Positions 9,687 to 18,262 of a stretch of DNA of 64,000 bases are shown piece after piece. Origin of the DNA: Methylophaga pinxianii (lineage in GTDB: Bacteria; Pseudomonadota; Gammaproteobacteria; Nitrosococcales; Methylophagaceae); assembly GCF_020447225.1 (NCBI RefSeq), contig NZ_JAJAEO010000189.1:62001-126000 (forward strand). Direction: 5' to 3'. Each line of letters begins with the position of its first letter. The stretch's first letter is position 1. The notes beneath the pieces were generated by a model. It saw only the letters and a list, made by a program, of their open reading frames with translations, was not told the origin of the DNA and did no database searches. The position numbers were made by a program, and so were the translations under genes.

Positions 9687-10172
9687 CTAAAAGTCCGCCG
9701 CAAGTCCAATAAATCTTCCATCACGCGCCAATATAATGTCATCTAGGCTATCTTTTTGAGATACCTGCTTTTTGGTCAGACCATCTTTACCCATGCTGTA
9801 CAGATCATATTGCGTATTAATTGGATTGATGTTGCGATCTTTTCTGGAAGGCCCTCTGGATTGAGGCCAATTATCAGCAATATTTAAATAAACATATTTG
9901 TTATCCCACGGATCGAGTCCATTGTTAGGCAGAGTGGCGGCGATCTCCAATAAAGTCGCAGGATAACGATGTTTCTCCAGGTAGAAGCGTTCAATCACTG
10001 ATTTAATGGCCACAAGTTGGGAAGCAGCCAAAGCATTATTAGTTTTATCAATATAACTACGGTAGCTTGGAATCGCGATAGTCACTATGACTCCAAGCAC
10101 AGCGATGACCAACATTAGCTCAATTAATGTCATTGCCTTTTGTGAAGTGATGTTCAACTTCTTTAGCCCCAC
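9687..10172 (-). CDS. GspG-like pseudopilin
   Basis: A 161-residue type II secretion/type IV pilin-like protein. The prepilin leader ends at KA, followed by MTLIELMLVIAVLGVIV, the hydrophobic stem with Glu at +5. The -1 residue is Ala rather than Gly. The C-terminal part (LDPWDNKYVYLN, YDLYSMGKDG) matches the GspG-type globular domain with its calcium-loop region. The GTG start at 10172 has AGAAGGG six bases upstream. No other secretion or pilus gene is adjacent; instead it precedes the GGDEF-EAL gene, so it may be an orphan minor pilin or a cell-envelope sensor part. Confidence 0.85.
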   Translation of the reverse strand: MGLKKLNITSQKAMTLIELMLVIAVLGVIVTIAIPSYRSYIDKTNNALAASQLVAIKSVIERFYLEKHRYPATLLEIAATLPNNGLDPWDNKYVYLNIADNWPQSRGPSRKDRNINPINTQYDLYSMGKDGLTKKQVSQKDSLDDIILARDGRFIGLAADF

Positions 10173-10497
10173 GGAAAACCCTTCTTTAGATTTACTTAGG
10201 TAATTATCTAATTATCTTCCCTGATAGACCCTACGAAATGCTAGCACGGGTAGTGTTTTAGATGAGGTATTGGTTCACAAATTCTGATTGCTTGAATTCA
10301 GTTAACTGAAACATTTTATGGTGCTTATAGGACATCTCCATAACCTGAATTAAGAGCAACTCCAGACAACGTGGATTTTCTGGTTATCGGCACAAATAGA
10401 AAAATCTGTATTTATTTCTGATTGTCGATTTTTCGTGTGCTTATTCGACTAATTGATAAGGCCAATCTTATTGGGTCTTTTTGAACAGGAGAAAGAG
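10173..10497. other. 325-base divergent intergenic region
   Basis: This gap lies between the divergent pseudopilin and SnoaL-like genes. It holds the pseudopilin ribosome site (AGAAGGG) at its left end and a candidate ECF42 promoter at 10423-10449. A GGAG-type site precedes the ATG at 10498. I see no ORF with a credible start, no long repeat and no terminator in the remainder. Confidence 0.6.
10423..10449 (+). promoter_or_regulatory. Candidate ECF42-dependent promoter
   Basis: TGTCGA (10423-10428) and CGAC (10446-10449) are separated by 17 bases. TGTCGA at -35 with a CGA/CGTC-like -10 is the motif I recall being reported for ECF42 sigma factors. It sits 48 bases before the start of the SnoaL-like gene, the first gene of the DGPF operon that such sigma factors typically control. 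The match is by eye and from memory, and no second copy was seen in other intergenic gaps. Confidence 0.5.
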
Positions 10498-10935
10498 ATG
10501 AACATTAAAACTGAAGTTGAAAAACAAGTTGAGACTTGGAAACAGGCAGTGATCAGTCAGAATATTGAAAATATCATGGCGTGTTACGCCGAAGATGTCC
10601 GTGCTTTTGATGCGATTGCAGAACTGCAATTTATCTCTCGCAGCAAATACCAGGCGCATTGGCAGCGTTGTTTACAAATGTGCAAGATGACGCAGTTTGA
10701 GATTGGTCAACTTGATATTCATGTGGATGGTGAGCTGGCGGTATGTGCTTTTCTGAATCAATGTGGCGGAATGGATGAAAAAACTGGCCAAGAACAGGTC
10801 GGTTGGGTTCGAGGCACTCAGATTTATCAAAAAAGAAACAGCCAATGGCTGATTATTCATGAGCATTTTTCATTACCGTTTGATATGGAAACCGGCAAAG
10901 CGATGTTTCATCTCACACCAGAATCGGCCTGGTAA
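10498..10935 (+). CDS. SnoaL/NTF2-like protein
   Basis: A 145-residue single-domain protein of the NTF2/SnoaL-like (DUF4440-type) fold. The N-terminal helix (VETWKQAVISQNIENIMACY) followed by AEDVRAFDA, and C-terminal strands WVRGTQIYQKRNSQWLIIHEH, are the usual pattern. Such proteins are often small-molecule isomerases or binding proteins; no substrate can be inferred. The ATG at 10498 follows AGGAGAAAGAG. It is the first gene of a probable operon with two DGPF proteins (10 bases to the next start), a set commonly linked to ECF42 sigma factors. Confidence 0.85.
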   Translation: MNIKTEVEKQVETWKQAVISQNIENIMACYAEDVRAFDAIAELQFISRSKYQAHWQRCLQMCKMTQFEIGQLDIHVDGELAVCAFLNQCGGMDEKTGQEQVGWVRGTQIYQKRNSQWLIIHEHFSLPFDMETGKAMFHLTPESAW

Positions 10936-10945
10936 GGAGCAAACC

Positions 10946-11776
10946 ATGAAATTTATGATTTTACGTAAGGCTGATGCCAATACTGAAAACGGTGTGATGC
11001 CGAATGAAGCATTATTATCCGCCATGGGTGACTACAATATGCAACTGGCTCAAGCCGGAGTACTAAGAGCTGGTGAAGGCTTAAAACCGACCCGCGATGG
11101 AGTGCGTATTAAATTCCAGCAGGGCAAACCAATTATCAGCGATGGCCCGTTTACTGAAACCAAAGAATTACTGGCCGGTTATACCGTTATTGAAGTCGAC
11201 TCCAGACAGGAAGCTATCAATTGGGCCACACGCTGGCCAGTGGAAGATGCTGATGGCAATGCTGAACTGGAACTCAGACAACTTTATGAGTTAAGTGATT
11301 TTGCGGATGGGCCGGGTTTACAGAAACATATTGAGCTTGAACAAAAACTCCGTAAGCAACCGCTTTCCACCAGCTCTTATCTATTATTTGATGGTAACTG
11401 CCGCGAGGCTTTTGAATTCTATGCCGAAGTGCTGGGTGGCGATATCGTCATGATGATGAGTGGAGGCGAATCGCCCATAGCGGATGAAATGCCTGCCGAG
11501 TTCGCTGACAAAATCATGCATATCTCACTTCAGGTCGGCAATTGGATATTGATGGGTTCGGATTGTCCGCCCGGCATGTTTGAAAAACCACAAGGTTTTC
11601 ATGTTCAGCTTGCTTTTGCAGATGAAAATCAGGCTGAAACCACGTTTAATCAGTTGGCCGAAGGTGGCAATGTACAGATGCCTTTCGAACCCACATTTTG
11701 GGCCAAACGTTTTGGCATGTTGGTGGACCGGTTCGGTACACCATGGATGATTAATTGTGGTCAATGTGCAGTCTGA
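10946..11776 (+). CDS. DGPF (YCII-related) domain fused to a PhnB-like VOC domain
   Basis: A 276-residue fusion. Residues 1-115 are a YCII-related/DGPF domain with the family motif ISDGPFTETKELLAGY. Residues about 140-275 are a PhnB-type vicinal-oxygen-chelate domain (YLLFDGNCREAFEFYAEVLG, IMHISLQVGNWILMGSD, FGMLVDRFGTPWMINC). AAGGAG lies seven bases before the ATG. The functions of both halves are only loosely known. DGPF proteins are regular neighbours of ECF sigma factors, and here the gene is second in the SnoaL-DGPF operon. The fusion suggests the two domains work on one substrate or stress response. Confidence 0.87.
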   Translation: MKFMILRKADANTENGVMPNEALLSAMGDYNMQLAQAGVLRAGEGLKPTRDGVRIKFQQGKPIISDGPFTETKELLAGYTVIEVDSRQEAINWATRWPVEDADGNAELELRQLYELSDFADGPGLQKHIELEQKLRKQPLSTSSYLLFDGNCREAFEFYAEVLGGDIVMMMSGGESPIADEMPAEFADKIMHISLQVGNWILMGSDCPPGMFEKPQGFHVQLAFADENQAETTFNQLAEGGNVQMPFEPTFWAKRFGMLVDRFGTPWMINCGQCAV

Positions 11777-11825
11777 TTATCTTTAATAGCCTAGAAAACT
11801 ATTAATAAACCATCGGGAGATTCAA

Positions 11826-12212
11826 ATGAAATATCTGGCTTTGGTGTATTACCAGGAACAAATCATGAATAAAATGTCCCAGCAGGAATGGGACAGCCTC
11901 AATCAGGAATGTATGGCTTGTGGTGAAAAGCTGCGAAGCAGTGGGCATATGCTGGATGGCTCAGCATTGCAATCGGTCGAGACGGCCACTACAGTTCGGG
12001 TACGCAATGGCAAAGTGACGGTTACTGATGGTCCTTTTGCTGAAACCAAGGAACAACTTGCCGGGTTTTATCTATTAGATGCTCGCGATATCAATGAAGC
12101 TATCCAGCTGGCCGGAAATATTCCACCAGCACGATACGGCAGTATCGAGATCCGTCCGGTGCGTGAATTGCAGACTGAGCAAAATAGCAGTGGTGGTCAA
12201 GGAGTCCCCTAA
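11826..12212 (+). CDS. DGPF (YCII-related) protein
   Basis: A 128-residue single-domain DGPF/YCII-related protein. The motif VTDGPFAETKEQLAGFYLLD (about 62-81) defines the family, and MKYLALVYYQEQ is the usual first strand. GGGAGA lies upstream of the ATG. It is third in the row after the DGPF-VOC fusion with a 49-base gap, so probably in the same transcription unit. YCII-like proteins share a dimeric alpha-beta barrel with a His-Asp pair, but no activity has been assigned to the DGPF branch as far as I know. Confidence 0.87.
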   Translation: MKYLALVYYQEQIMNKMSQQEWDSLNQECMACGEKLRSSGHMLDGSALQSVETATTVRVRNGKVTVTDGPFAETKEQLAGFYLLDARDINEAIQLAGNIPPARYGSIEIRPVRELQTEQNSSGGQGVP

Positions 12213-12354
12213 TTCATGACACAAAAGATGCAAACCTGTCTGTGGTCTAACTGCAACATCAGACAATTAGGCGGGGGTTAAAGCGCATTTATCAGCAAAA
12301 AAACGCCTGCTGGCGTACTATAGCGCGCTATGCCAATATGGTCTGGAGTGTAAA

Positions 12355-12696
12355 ATGAGCGATTTACCTGATTGTCCGAAATGTGATTCCGACTATGTCT
12401 ATCAAGATGACCATATTTTAATTTGTCCAGAATGCTCTTATGAGTGGACGGCGGATACAACGACGGATAAGAGTGAATACTCAGATGAAATTCGCGATGC
12501 CAATGGCAATATTTTGCAGGATGGCGATACGGTTACAGTGATAAAAGATTTAAAAGTAAAAGGTTCTTCGCTGGTAGTAAAAGTCGGCACAAAGGTCAAA
12601 AACATCCGCCTGGTTGATGGCGATCATGATATTGACTGCAAGATAGATGGTATTGGTGCCATGAAACTGAAATCACAGTTTGTAAAAAAAGTCTGA
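12355..12696 (+). CDS. yjdM: YjdM/PhnA zinc-ribbon protein
   Basis: A 113-residue protein of the PhnA/YjdM family. The N-terminal zinc ribbon has [11 protein letters not shown] and ICPECSYEW (two CxxC pairs). The C-terminal domain contains [23 protein letters not shown], the conserved SH3-like part. Despite the old alkylphosphonate name, its role is not established. The leader carries an ACGCC-TGCT-GGCGT hairpin (12303-12316) and the palindrome TAGCGCGCTA (12321-12330), then TGGAG before the ATG. A strong terminator follows. It is monocistronic. Confidence 0.93.
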   Translation: MSDLPDCPKCDSDYVYQDDHILICPECSYEWTADTTTDKSEYSDEIRDANGNILQDGDTVTVIKDLKVKGSSLVVKVGTKVKNIRLVDGDHDIDCKIDGIGAMKLKSQFVKKV

Positions 12697-12722
12697 TCGA
12701 TCGGTCATGCCTCAACAATTCA

Positions 12723-12747
12723 AGGGCTCTATAAGAGCCCTTTTTTT
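12723..12747 (+). terminator. Rho-independent terminator of yjdM
   Basis: Stem AGGGCTCT/AGAGCCCT with a 3-base ATA loop is followed directly by a run of seven T. It lies 27 bases after the yjdM stop, which makes it a classical intrinsic terminator. Confidence 0.9.
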
Positions 12748-12754
12748 GTGTCAC

Positions 12755-12997
12755 TTATTTATCCGCCAGTTTTTTCATGTTTTCATTGATTTTAAATAAG
12801 ACGATCAATAATTCACACCATATGCGGGCTCCTACGGCACCCGCCAGCACAGTCATTATTCCCATCAACAAACTGCCAAAACCTCCCGCGAACATCATGC
12901 CCAGTCCAGAAACCAAAGCGGCACCTAATAATAACCAGTAAACCAGAGTAATGATTTTTGGGGTAAGCATGGAATCGAAAAACAAAATATCTTTCAC
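12755..12997 (-). CDS. DUF4282 membrane protein
   Basis: An 80-residue small inner-membrane protein with two hydrophobic helices (about 12-36 and 40-65) separated by a Gly-rich turn (FAGGFGSL), then RIWCELLIVLFKINENMKKL. This is the DUF4282 layout, and the function is unknown. I take the GTG at 12997 as the start because GAGAGG lies six bases upstream and the protein then opens with KDILFFDSMLTPK, typical of the family. An ATG at 13027 would add ten poorly conserved residues. Confidence 0.75.
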   Translation of the reverse strand: MKDILFFDSMLTPKIITLVYWLLLGAALVSGLGMMFAGGFGSLLMGIMTVLAGAVGARIWCELLIVLFKINENMKKLADK

Positions 12998-13200
12998 GTA
13001 CACCTCTCTTTCAGAATTGAACACCATGGAGATGACAGGTTATTCCCTCCATGCATTTAAAAAGGCTTTGTACACACCCTTTTTCATTCGACTATAGATA
13101 ATCATATTGCTGTAAAGTAGACAAAAAGTATGAACTCAATGTCCTTCAACCTGCCTAAGCACCATATCAATAGCTAATGCGTATAATGCCTGTCTAACCC

Positions 13201-14565
13201 TTGAATTTCTTGACTGACGTCACGGAAAATGAATTGAAACCAATCATCACGCTCAATAAAACGCCAGCTGAGATTGCCCCAGCTTCACCGGAAAGCCGTG
13301 TGTCATTAAGAAGAATGCGAGCTTGTCATGAGTGTGACTGGGTTGTGGTCTTACCGGCTTTGCGCCCAGGTGAACATGCGACCTGTCCACGTTGTGGGCA
13401 TATTCTGGTCCGTCGGCATTTTCGTCCCGCGCAACGCAGCATGGCCTTAGCCATTAGTGCACTTATTGCCTTGATATTGGCAGTCTCATTCCCCTTCGTC
13501 AGTTTTGAAGCCAGAGGTATTGCAAACAATATTGAGCTGACTCAAACCGCCACCAGCATGATTGGTTTTCACCAACCTTTGGTCGCACTGATTGTGGCCT
13601 TGACTATCATAGTACTGCCGGCTGTGTATTTAAGCGGTGTGATCTGGTTGCAACTGGGTTTACTCAGAGCAGATCCCTTTCCATTCAGTCGAGGCATCGC
13701 CCGCTCCTTATCACATATGCATCCCTGGATGATGGCAGATGTATTTATTATTGCTGCTTTGGTCAGTCTGATAAAAATTGCCGGTATGGCCCATATTGAA
13801 TTAGGCGAATCATTCTGGGCATTTTGTGTATTTGCGATTTTGTTATTAATGACAACCCGCTCAATTGATGCCGATTGGATGTGGTTTTCGCTGGCTGGCG
13901 AACCACAGGCGCCTAAAGGTATTCATACTGGTGAAACAGCAGCGTCTCAAGGCTTGGCGGGTTGTTCAACCTGTGGCCTGATTAATGAACTCCCGAAATC
14001 TGGACATGGCCACTGTCGTCGCTGCGGTGAACCTTTACATCTGCGTTTACCCCATAGTTTACAACGTACCTGGGCATTACTGGCTGCAGCCATTGTGATG
14101 TATATTCCAGCAAATGTTTACCCCATCATGACGACCACCGTGCTGGGACAAAGCAAGCCGGCAACGATTATTGGTGGCATTATTGATTTGTGGCAAAAAG
14201 GCTCATGGCCCATTGCCGCTGTCATTTTTTTCGCCAGTATTTTAGTGCCTGTATGCAAAATGCTGGCTTTAGTCTGGCTGTCCTATGTCGTGCGTAAAAG
14301 CAGTGATCTGAGTGCTACTACTCGAACTAACTTATATCGAATCACTGAATTTATTGGTCGCTGGTCCATGGTAGATTTGTTTGTAGTCGCTATACTGGTG
14401 GCGTTAATCCGTGCTGGTAACTTAATGTCTATTACACCTGGTCCGGCAGCCTTAGCATTTGGCGCTGTGGTCATTTTAACCATGCTAGCGGCGATGACAT
14501 TTGATCCACGTCTGATTTGGGACGCTCCCAAAACAGGCAAAAACAGCACCCCAAGGAAACTGTGA
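13201..14565 (+). CDS. pqiA: PqiA, inner-membrane partner of the PqiB lipid-transport channel
   Basis: A 454-residue PqiA/LetA-type protein. It has two tandem modules, each opening with a zinc ribbon (Cys42/45/62/65 in CHEC and CPRC; second set CSTC and CRRC near 257-280) followed by about four membrane helices. The second module carries the family sequence YIPANVYPIMTTT and VCKMLALVWLSYVV. PqiA works with the MCE protein PqiB and lipoprotein PqiC in moving lipids between inner and outer membranes. The start appears to be TTG at 13201; no ATG precedes the first zinc ribbon. The gene abuts pqiB with no gap (TGA then ATG). Confidence 0.93.
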   Translation: MNFLTDVTENELKPIITLNKTPAEIAPASPESRVSLRRMRACHECDWVVVLPALRPGEHATCPRCGHILVRRHFRPAQRSMALAISALIALILAVSFPFVSFEARGIANNIELTQTATSMIGFHQPLVALIVALTIIVLPAVYLSGVIWLQLGLLRADPFPFSRGIARSLSHMHPWMMADVFIIAALVSLIKIAGMAHIELGESFWAFCVFAILLLMTTRSIDADWMWFSLAGEPQAPKGIHTGETAASQGLAGCSTCGLINELPKSGHGHCRRCGEPLHLRLPHSLQRTWALLAAAIVMYIPANVYPIMTTTVLGQSKPATIIGGIIDLWQKGSWPIAAVIFFASILVPVCKMLALVWLSYVVRKSSDLSATTRTNLYRITEFIGRWSMVDLFVVAILVALIRAGNLMSITPGPAALAFGAVVILTMLAAMTFDPRLIWDAPKTGKNSTPRKL

Positions 14566-16239
14566 ATGAGTGATTCACCTGTCTCTAACGACGAAAACCT
14601 GACTGATCAACATCGAGCAAAGTCTGGCAGACAGTCTCGACTTTCACCCATTTGGATCGTACCGATAGTGGCGTTCATGATTGGCTTGTGGCTTATTTAT
14701 GATAATTACAGTCGTATCGGCCCCAGAATTACCTTAACCATGGCAAATGCTGAAGGTATTGAAGCAGGCAAGACCATGATTAAAACGCGCAATGTGGATA
14801 TTGGTCAGGTTGAACAGGTGCGTTTATCAGATGATTTAACTCACACCTTAATCATTGCGCGTATTAACCCGGAGGCCGAACCGATGCTGGTCGATGATTC
14901 CAGGTTTTGGGTCGTTAAGCCACGTATTGGTCGGGAAGGTATTAGCGGATTAAATACAGTTCTTTCGGGCGCGTATATTCAATTACAGCCCGGTAAAAGC
15001 AGTATCGAACAACGTGAGTTTGAGGTTCTGGAACAACCGCCTATTTCAACTCTGGGTGTGCAAGGCTTGCGTATCAACCTCATCAGTCAACTCGGTAACT
15101 CTCTGCGTGTTGGCGATCCCGTCACCTATCAGGGATTTAATGTGGGTCGTGTTGAAAGCGCTGAATTTGATAGTGAAAAGCGAGAAATGCGGCATCAGTT
15201 ATTTATTGAGAGTCCTTATGATGTGCTGGTGACCGAGGGCACCCGTTTCTGGTCCGCAAGTGGTGTCGATTTAAAACTCGATTCCGAAGGTTTTAAAGTG
15301 AATATTGCCTCATTAGAAGCCTTGTTAGGTGGTGGCGTTACATTTGGGGTGCTGGAAGATTTACCGGTGGGTTCACCAGCCCAGGCTGATAGCATTTATA
15401 CCCTCTATGGTGATGAAGAAAGTGCCCGGCAGGAAGCTTATACACAATATCTGGAATATGTATTGTTGATCGAGGATACCGTTCGCGGGCTTTCAAAGGG
15501 TGCTCCAGTTGAATTTCGTGGTATTCGTATTGGCACAGTATCGAGTGTGCCGTGGAAATTTACCTCGCCTGAACGCAATGCCCAAAGCGGCTTCGCGATT
15601 CCTGTTTTGATTCGTTTGGAACCTCAGCGGTTGGGTGGTACTGAAAAAGTCGATATCGACGAATGGAGAGCCCGCTTTGACCGAATGCTCAATGCTGGAT
15701 TAAGAGCCACACTCAAATCAGGTAATCTGTTGACCGGTTCATTATTTGTTGACCTTAACTTTCAGCGTGATGAAACCAACGAGTTCGTTGCCAGAACATT
15801 TGAAGGACATCAGGTTCTGCCAACCAGTTCAACCGGACTAGCTCAAATTGAACTGAAGGTCTCGAATTTGCTGGATAAACTCAATCAACTGGAAGTTGAG
15901 CCGATTCTGACGGGTATGGACCGTAATCTGGAAAGCTCTGAAACGATGCTGAAGGAAATCCGTGATTTGACGACCAGTATTCAGACCTTGGTCAATGCTT
16001 CAGAAACGCAGGAAATTCCTGCCAATATCAATCAGACACTGGCAGAAATTCGTACCACGCTGCAGGGCTTGTCCCCCGACTCCTCCGCTTATCAGGAGAT
16101 GACCAATACCTTACAACGCCTGGAAAAATTGCTTCGTGACATTCAACCAGTAGCCAGAACATTGGGCGAACAACCCAATGCACTGATTTTTGATCGTCGA
16201 GATAACAGCGACCCTTTACCCAGAGCCCCCACTGAATAA
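14566..16239 (+). CDS. pqiB: PqiB, MCE-domain lipid-transport tunnel protein
   Basis: A 557-residue periplasm-spanning MCE protein anchored by one N-terminal helix (about 24-44). Three MCE domains follow, at about 48-145, 163-265 and 295-410, shown by repeats such as GKTMIKTRNVDIGQVEQV, GDPVTYQGFNVGRVESAEF and GAPVEFRGIRIGTVSSVPW. A helical C-terminal region (about 425-535) would form the needle. Three MCE domains and this length match PqiB (E. coli 546 residues) rather than LetB with seven. It is translationally tight with pqiA, and pqiC starts 12 bases later. Confidence 0.95.
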   Translation: MSDSPVSNDENLTDQHRAKSGRQSRLSPIWIVPIVAFMIGLWLIYDNYSRIGPRITLTMANAEGIEAGKTMIKTRNVDIGQVEQVRLSDDLTHTLIIARINPEAEPMLVDDSRFWVVKPRIGREGISGLNTVLSGAYIQLQPGKSSIEQREFEVLEQPPISTLGVQGLRINLISQLGNSLRVGDPVTYQGFNVGRVESAEFDSEKREMRHQLFIESPYDVLVTEGTRFWSASGVDLKLDSEGFKVNIASLEALLGGGVTFGVLEDLPVGSPAQADSIYTLYGDEESARQEAYTQYLEYVLLIEDTVRGLSKGAPVEFRGIRIGTVSSVPWKFTSPERNAQSGFAIPVLIRLEPQRLGGTEKVDIDEWRARFDRMLNAGLRATLKSGNLLTGSLFVDLNFQRDETNEFVARTFEGHQVLPTSSTGLAQIELKVSNLLDKLNQLEVEPILTGMDRNLESSETMLKEIRDLTTSIQTLVNASETQEIPANINQTLAEIRTTLQGLSPDSSAYQEMTNTLQRLEKLLRDIQPVARTLGEQPNALIFDRRDNSDPLPRAPTE

Positions 16240-16251
16240 TCAGGATATCCC

Positions 16252-16839
16252 ATGTTGATCACCCTCAATAAATCGTTCATTAGTTTTCTGTTTATGCTGA
16301 GTCTGGTGGCTTGTGCGTCCAAACCAGTTAATACGCAAAAATTTACTCTGCCTGATAACTCACAAGCCACTACGCAAGTTTCAGCCAATACTGACAAGGT
16401 TTTGGTGATTGGTTCGATAAAACTCGCCGAATTTCTCGACAGTGAACGCATTGTGCTGCAACTGGACGATATCACGCTACATCAAGCCAAGGAGAACCTC
16501 TGGGCAGAAAACCTCGAACAGCAAATCCGCCGTGGTCTGCGAAGCCGATTAAGTTCACAGCTTCAAAAGACTTTGGTGGTATCAGATAACCGCGGACTTA
16601 AACAGCCGTCATGGACCTTACAGCTGGATATTGAACAATTCCAGGGTCATTTTGCCGGTATGGCTATCACCAGCGGACAATGGCAACTGCTGGATGCTCA
16701 GGGGAACCTGATTACAATGTCGCCATTTACGATTGAAACCACTCTGACCGCGGATGGTTATCCAGCGCTGGTTCGTGCCTTAGGCAACAATCTGGACAAG
16801 TTGGCCGAAAAAATTGCTAACGAAATACCGCATCGGTAA
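16252..16839 (+). CDS. pqiC: PqiC outer-membrane lipoprotein
   Basis: A 195-residue lipoprotein of the PqiC/ABC-type transport auxiliary family (DUF330). The signal peptide ends in lipobox LVAC with Cys about residue 21. The mature domain includes VLVIGSIKLAEFLDSERIV and WAENLEQQIRRGL, followed by a strand-rich C-terminus (WTLQLDIEQFQGHF), as in PqiC. Its job is to dock the PqiB needle at the outer membrane. It is the last gene of pqiABC and is followed by a bidirectional terminator. Confidence 0.93.
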   Translation: MLITLNKSFISFLFMLSLVACASKPVNTQKFTLPDNSQATTQVSANTDKVLVIGSIKLAEFLDSERIVLQLDDITLHQAKENLWAENLEQQIRRGLRSRLSSQLQKTLVVSDNRGLKQPSWTLQLDIEQFQGHFAGMAITSGQWQLLDAQGNLITMSPFTIETTLTADGYPALVRALGNNLDKLAEKIANEIPHR

Positions 16840-16844
16840 ATAAA

Positions 16845-16872
16845 AAGGGATGAAACAATTGTTTCATCCCTT
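16845..16872. terminator. Bidirectional terminator between pqiC and doeC
   Basis: Perfect 12-base arms AAGGGATGAAAC and GTTTCATCCCTT around an AATT loop, with an A-rich flank at the left and TTCTCT at the right. It lies between the convergent pqiABC and doeBDAC units and can serve both. Confidence 0.85.
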
Positions 16873-16885
16873 CTCTCTATCAAAC

Positions 16886-18247
16886 TTACTTAATCCAAAC
16901 CTGTTTGGTATTCACAAATTCACGGATTCCGTGCGGACCCAGTTCTCGACCATAACCTGATCCTTTTATGCCGCCACTTGGTAGTCGTGGATCTGTTTTG
17001 ACAATACCATTAATAGCCACCTGACCTGATTGAAGCTGCATCGCCAAATGGGAAGCCAGTTGGCTATTTTTAGTCCAAACGCTGGCACCCAGGCCGAACT
17101 CGGTGTCATTCGCCATTTCGAGTGCATGTTCGTGATCGTCGGCTTTTATCACCACCATTATTGGCCCAAAGGTTTCTTCACGAAACGCACACATTGTGGG
17201 CGTCACTTCGGTCAACAATGTTACCGGGTAAAAAAACCCATCAGTATCCGGTAATTCGCCGCCCAATAGACATTTCGCACCTGCAGCAACGGTGTCTTCC
17301 ACCTGTCTGTGCAGATTCAATTGCAGATCTTTACGCGCAATCGGGCCAATATCAGTATTAGGCTGCATGGGATCACCCAGCTGCAATTTGCTCAGCCGTG
17401 TTAACAGTAAATCCACAAAGTGATCATAGATTTCAGCCTCGACAATAATCCGCTTGGCTGCAATACAGGATTGGCCTGCATTAATAATCCGCGATAAAGT
17501 CACCACATCTGCCGCTGCCTCCAGATCGGCATCTGCCAGAATGATGCTGGGATCAGATCCACCCAATTCGAGTACACAGGGTTTAATTTCACTTCCGGCG
17601 ATCTCGGCTACTTTCTTGCCTGCACCACTCGAACCGGTAAATGAAACCGCCATAATGCGAGGATCTCGAATAGCTAATTCCACTTCCGGTGTTTCAAGCG
17701 GCAAATTCACCATAATATTTTCAGGTGCACCGGCCTTTAGAAAGGCATTGGCAATCGCTTGTGCCGTTTGCGGCACATGAGGATCATGTTTGACAACACA
17801 GGTATTACCGGCCATAAGAGCTGGTGCCAAATAGCGGAAAGCCAGCCATAACGGGGCATTCCACGGTAAGATACCCAATAATGTGCCTAACGGCTGATAG
17901 CAGACATAGCTTAATGATGCATCGGAAGCTAATTCCTCTCTGGCTAAAAACCGTTCAGCATTATCAGCATAGAATTCAGCACAAAAAGCGGCTTTTTCGA
18001 CTTCGGGGACGCCCTCTTTGATGGGTTTTCCCATTTCTAAGGCCATCAATTGTGCCAAATCATGTTTTTCTGCACGTAACTGTTTAGCCACAGCTCTAAG
18101 CACTTCGCCACGTTCACTGAAACTGCGATCACTCCAGTCGGCAAAAGCGGCATTCGCCTCTCCGATCCGGGCATACATTTCGTTTTTATCCAAGCTCGGA
18201 AAACTGTCTATTTTGTCTCCGCTATACGGATTGGTTGCTGTTAACAT
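16886..18247 (-). CDS. doeC: Aldehyde dehydrogenase DoeC (ectoine catabolism)
   Basis: A 453-residue NAD(P)-dependent aldehyde dehydrogenase. LGILPWNAPLWLAFR and VSFTGSSGAGKKVA bind the cofactor. LELGGSDPSI carries the catalytic Glu, and INAGQSCIAAKR carries the nucleophilic Cys. By sequence alone it looks like a succinate-semialdehyde dehydrogenase. Its place as last gene of doeBDAC assigns it to oxidation of aspartate-semialdehyde to aspartate at the end of ectoine degradation. It follows doeA with a 15-base gap. Substrate specificity is inferred from context. Confidence 0.88.
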   Translation of the reverse strand: MLTATNPYSGDKIDSFPSLDKNEMYARIGEANAAFADWSDRSFSERGEVLRAVAKQLRAEKHDLAQLMALEMGKPIKEGVPEVEKAAFCAEFYADNAERFLAREELASDASLSYVCYQPLGTLLGILPWNAPLWLAFRYLAPALMAGNTCVVKHDPHVPQTAQAIANAFLKAGAPENIMVNLPLETPEVELAIRDPRIMAVSFTGSSGAGKKVAEIAGSEIKPCVLELGGSDPSIILADADLEAAADVVTLSRIINAGQSCIAAKRIIVEAEIYDHFVDLLLTRLSKLQLGDPMQPNTDIGPIARKDLQLNLHRQVEDTVAAGAKCLLGGELPDTDGFFYPVTLLTEVTPTMCAFREETFGPIMVVIKADDHEHALEMANDTEFGLGASVWTKNSQLASHLAMQLQSGQVAINGIVKTDPRLPSGGIKGSGYGRELGPHGIREFVNTKQVWIK

Positions 18248-18262
18248 CGGAACCTCTATTAT

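Noticed and set aside
17454..17780. Plus-strand open frame opposite doeC
   Set aside because: It is composed of low-complexity Ala/Ser-rich sequence typical of the antisense of a conserved dehydrogenase, with no plausible start context.
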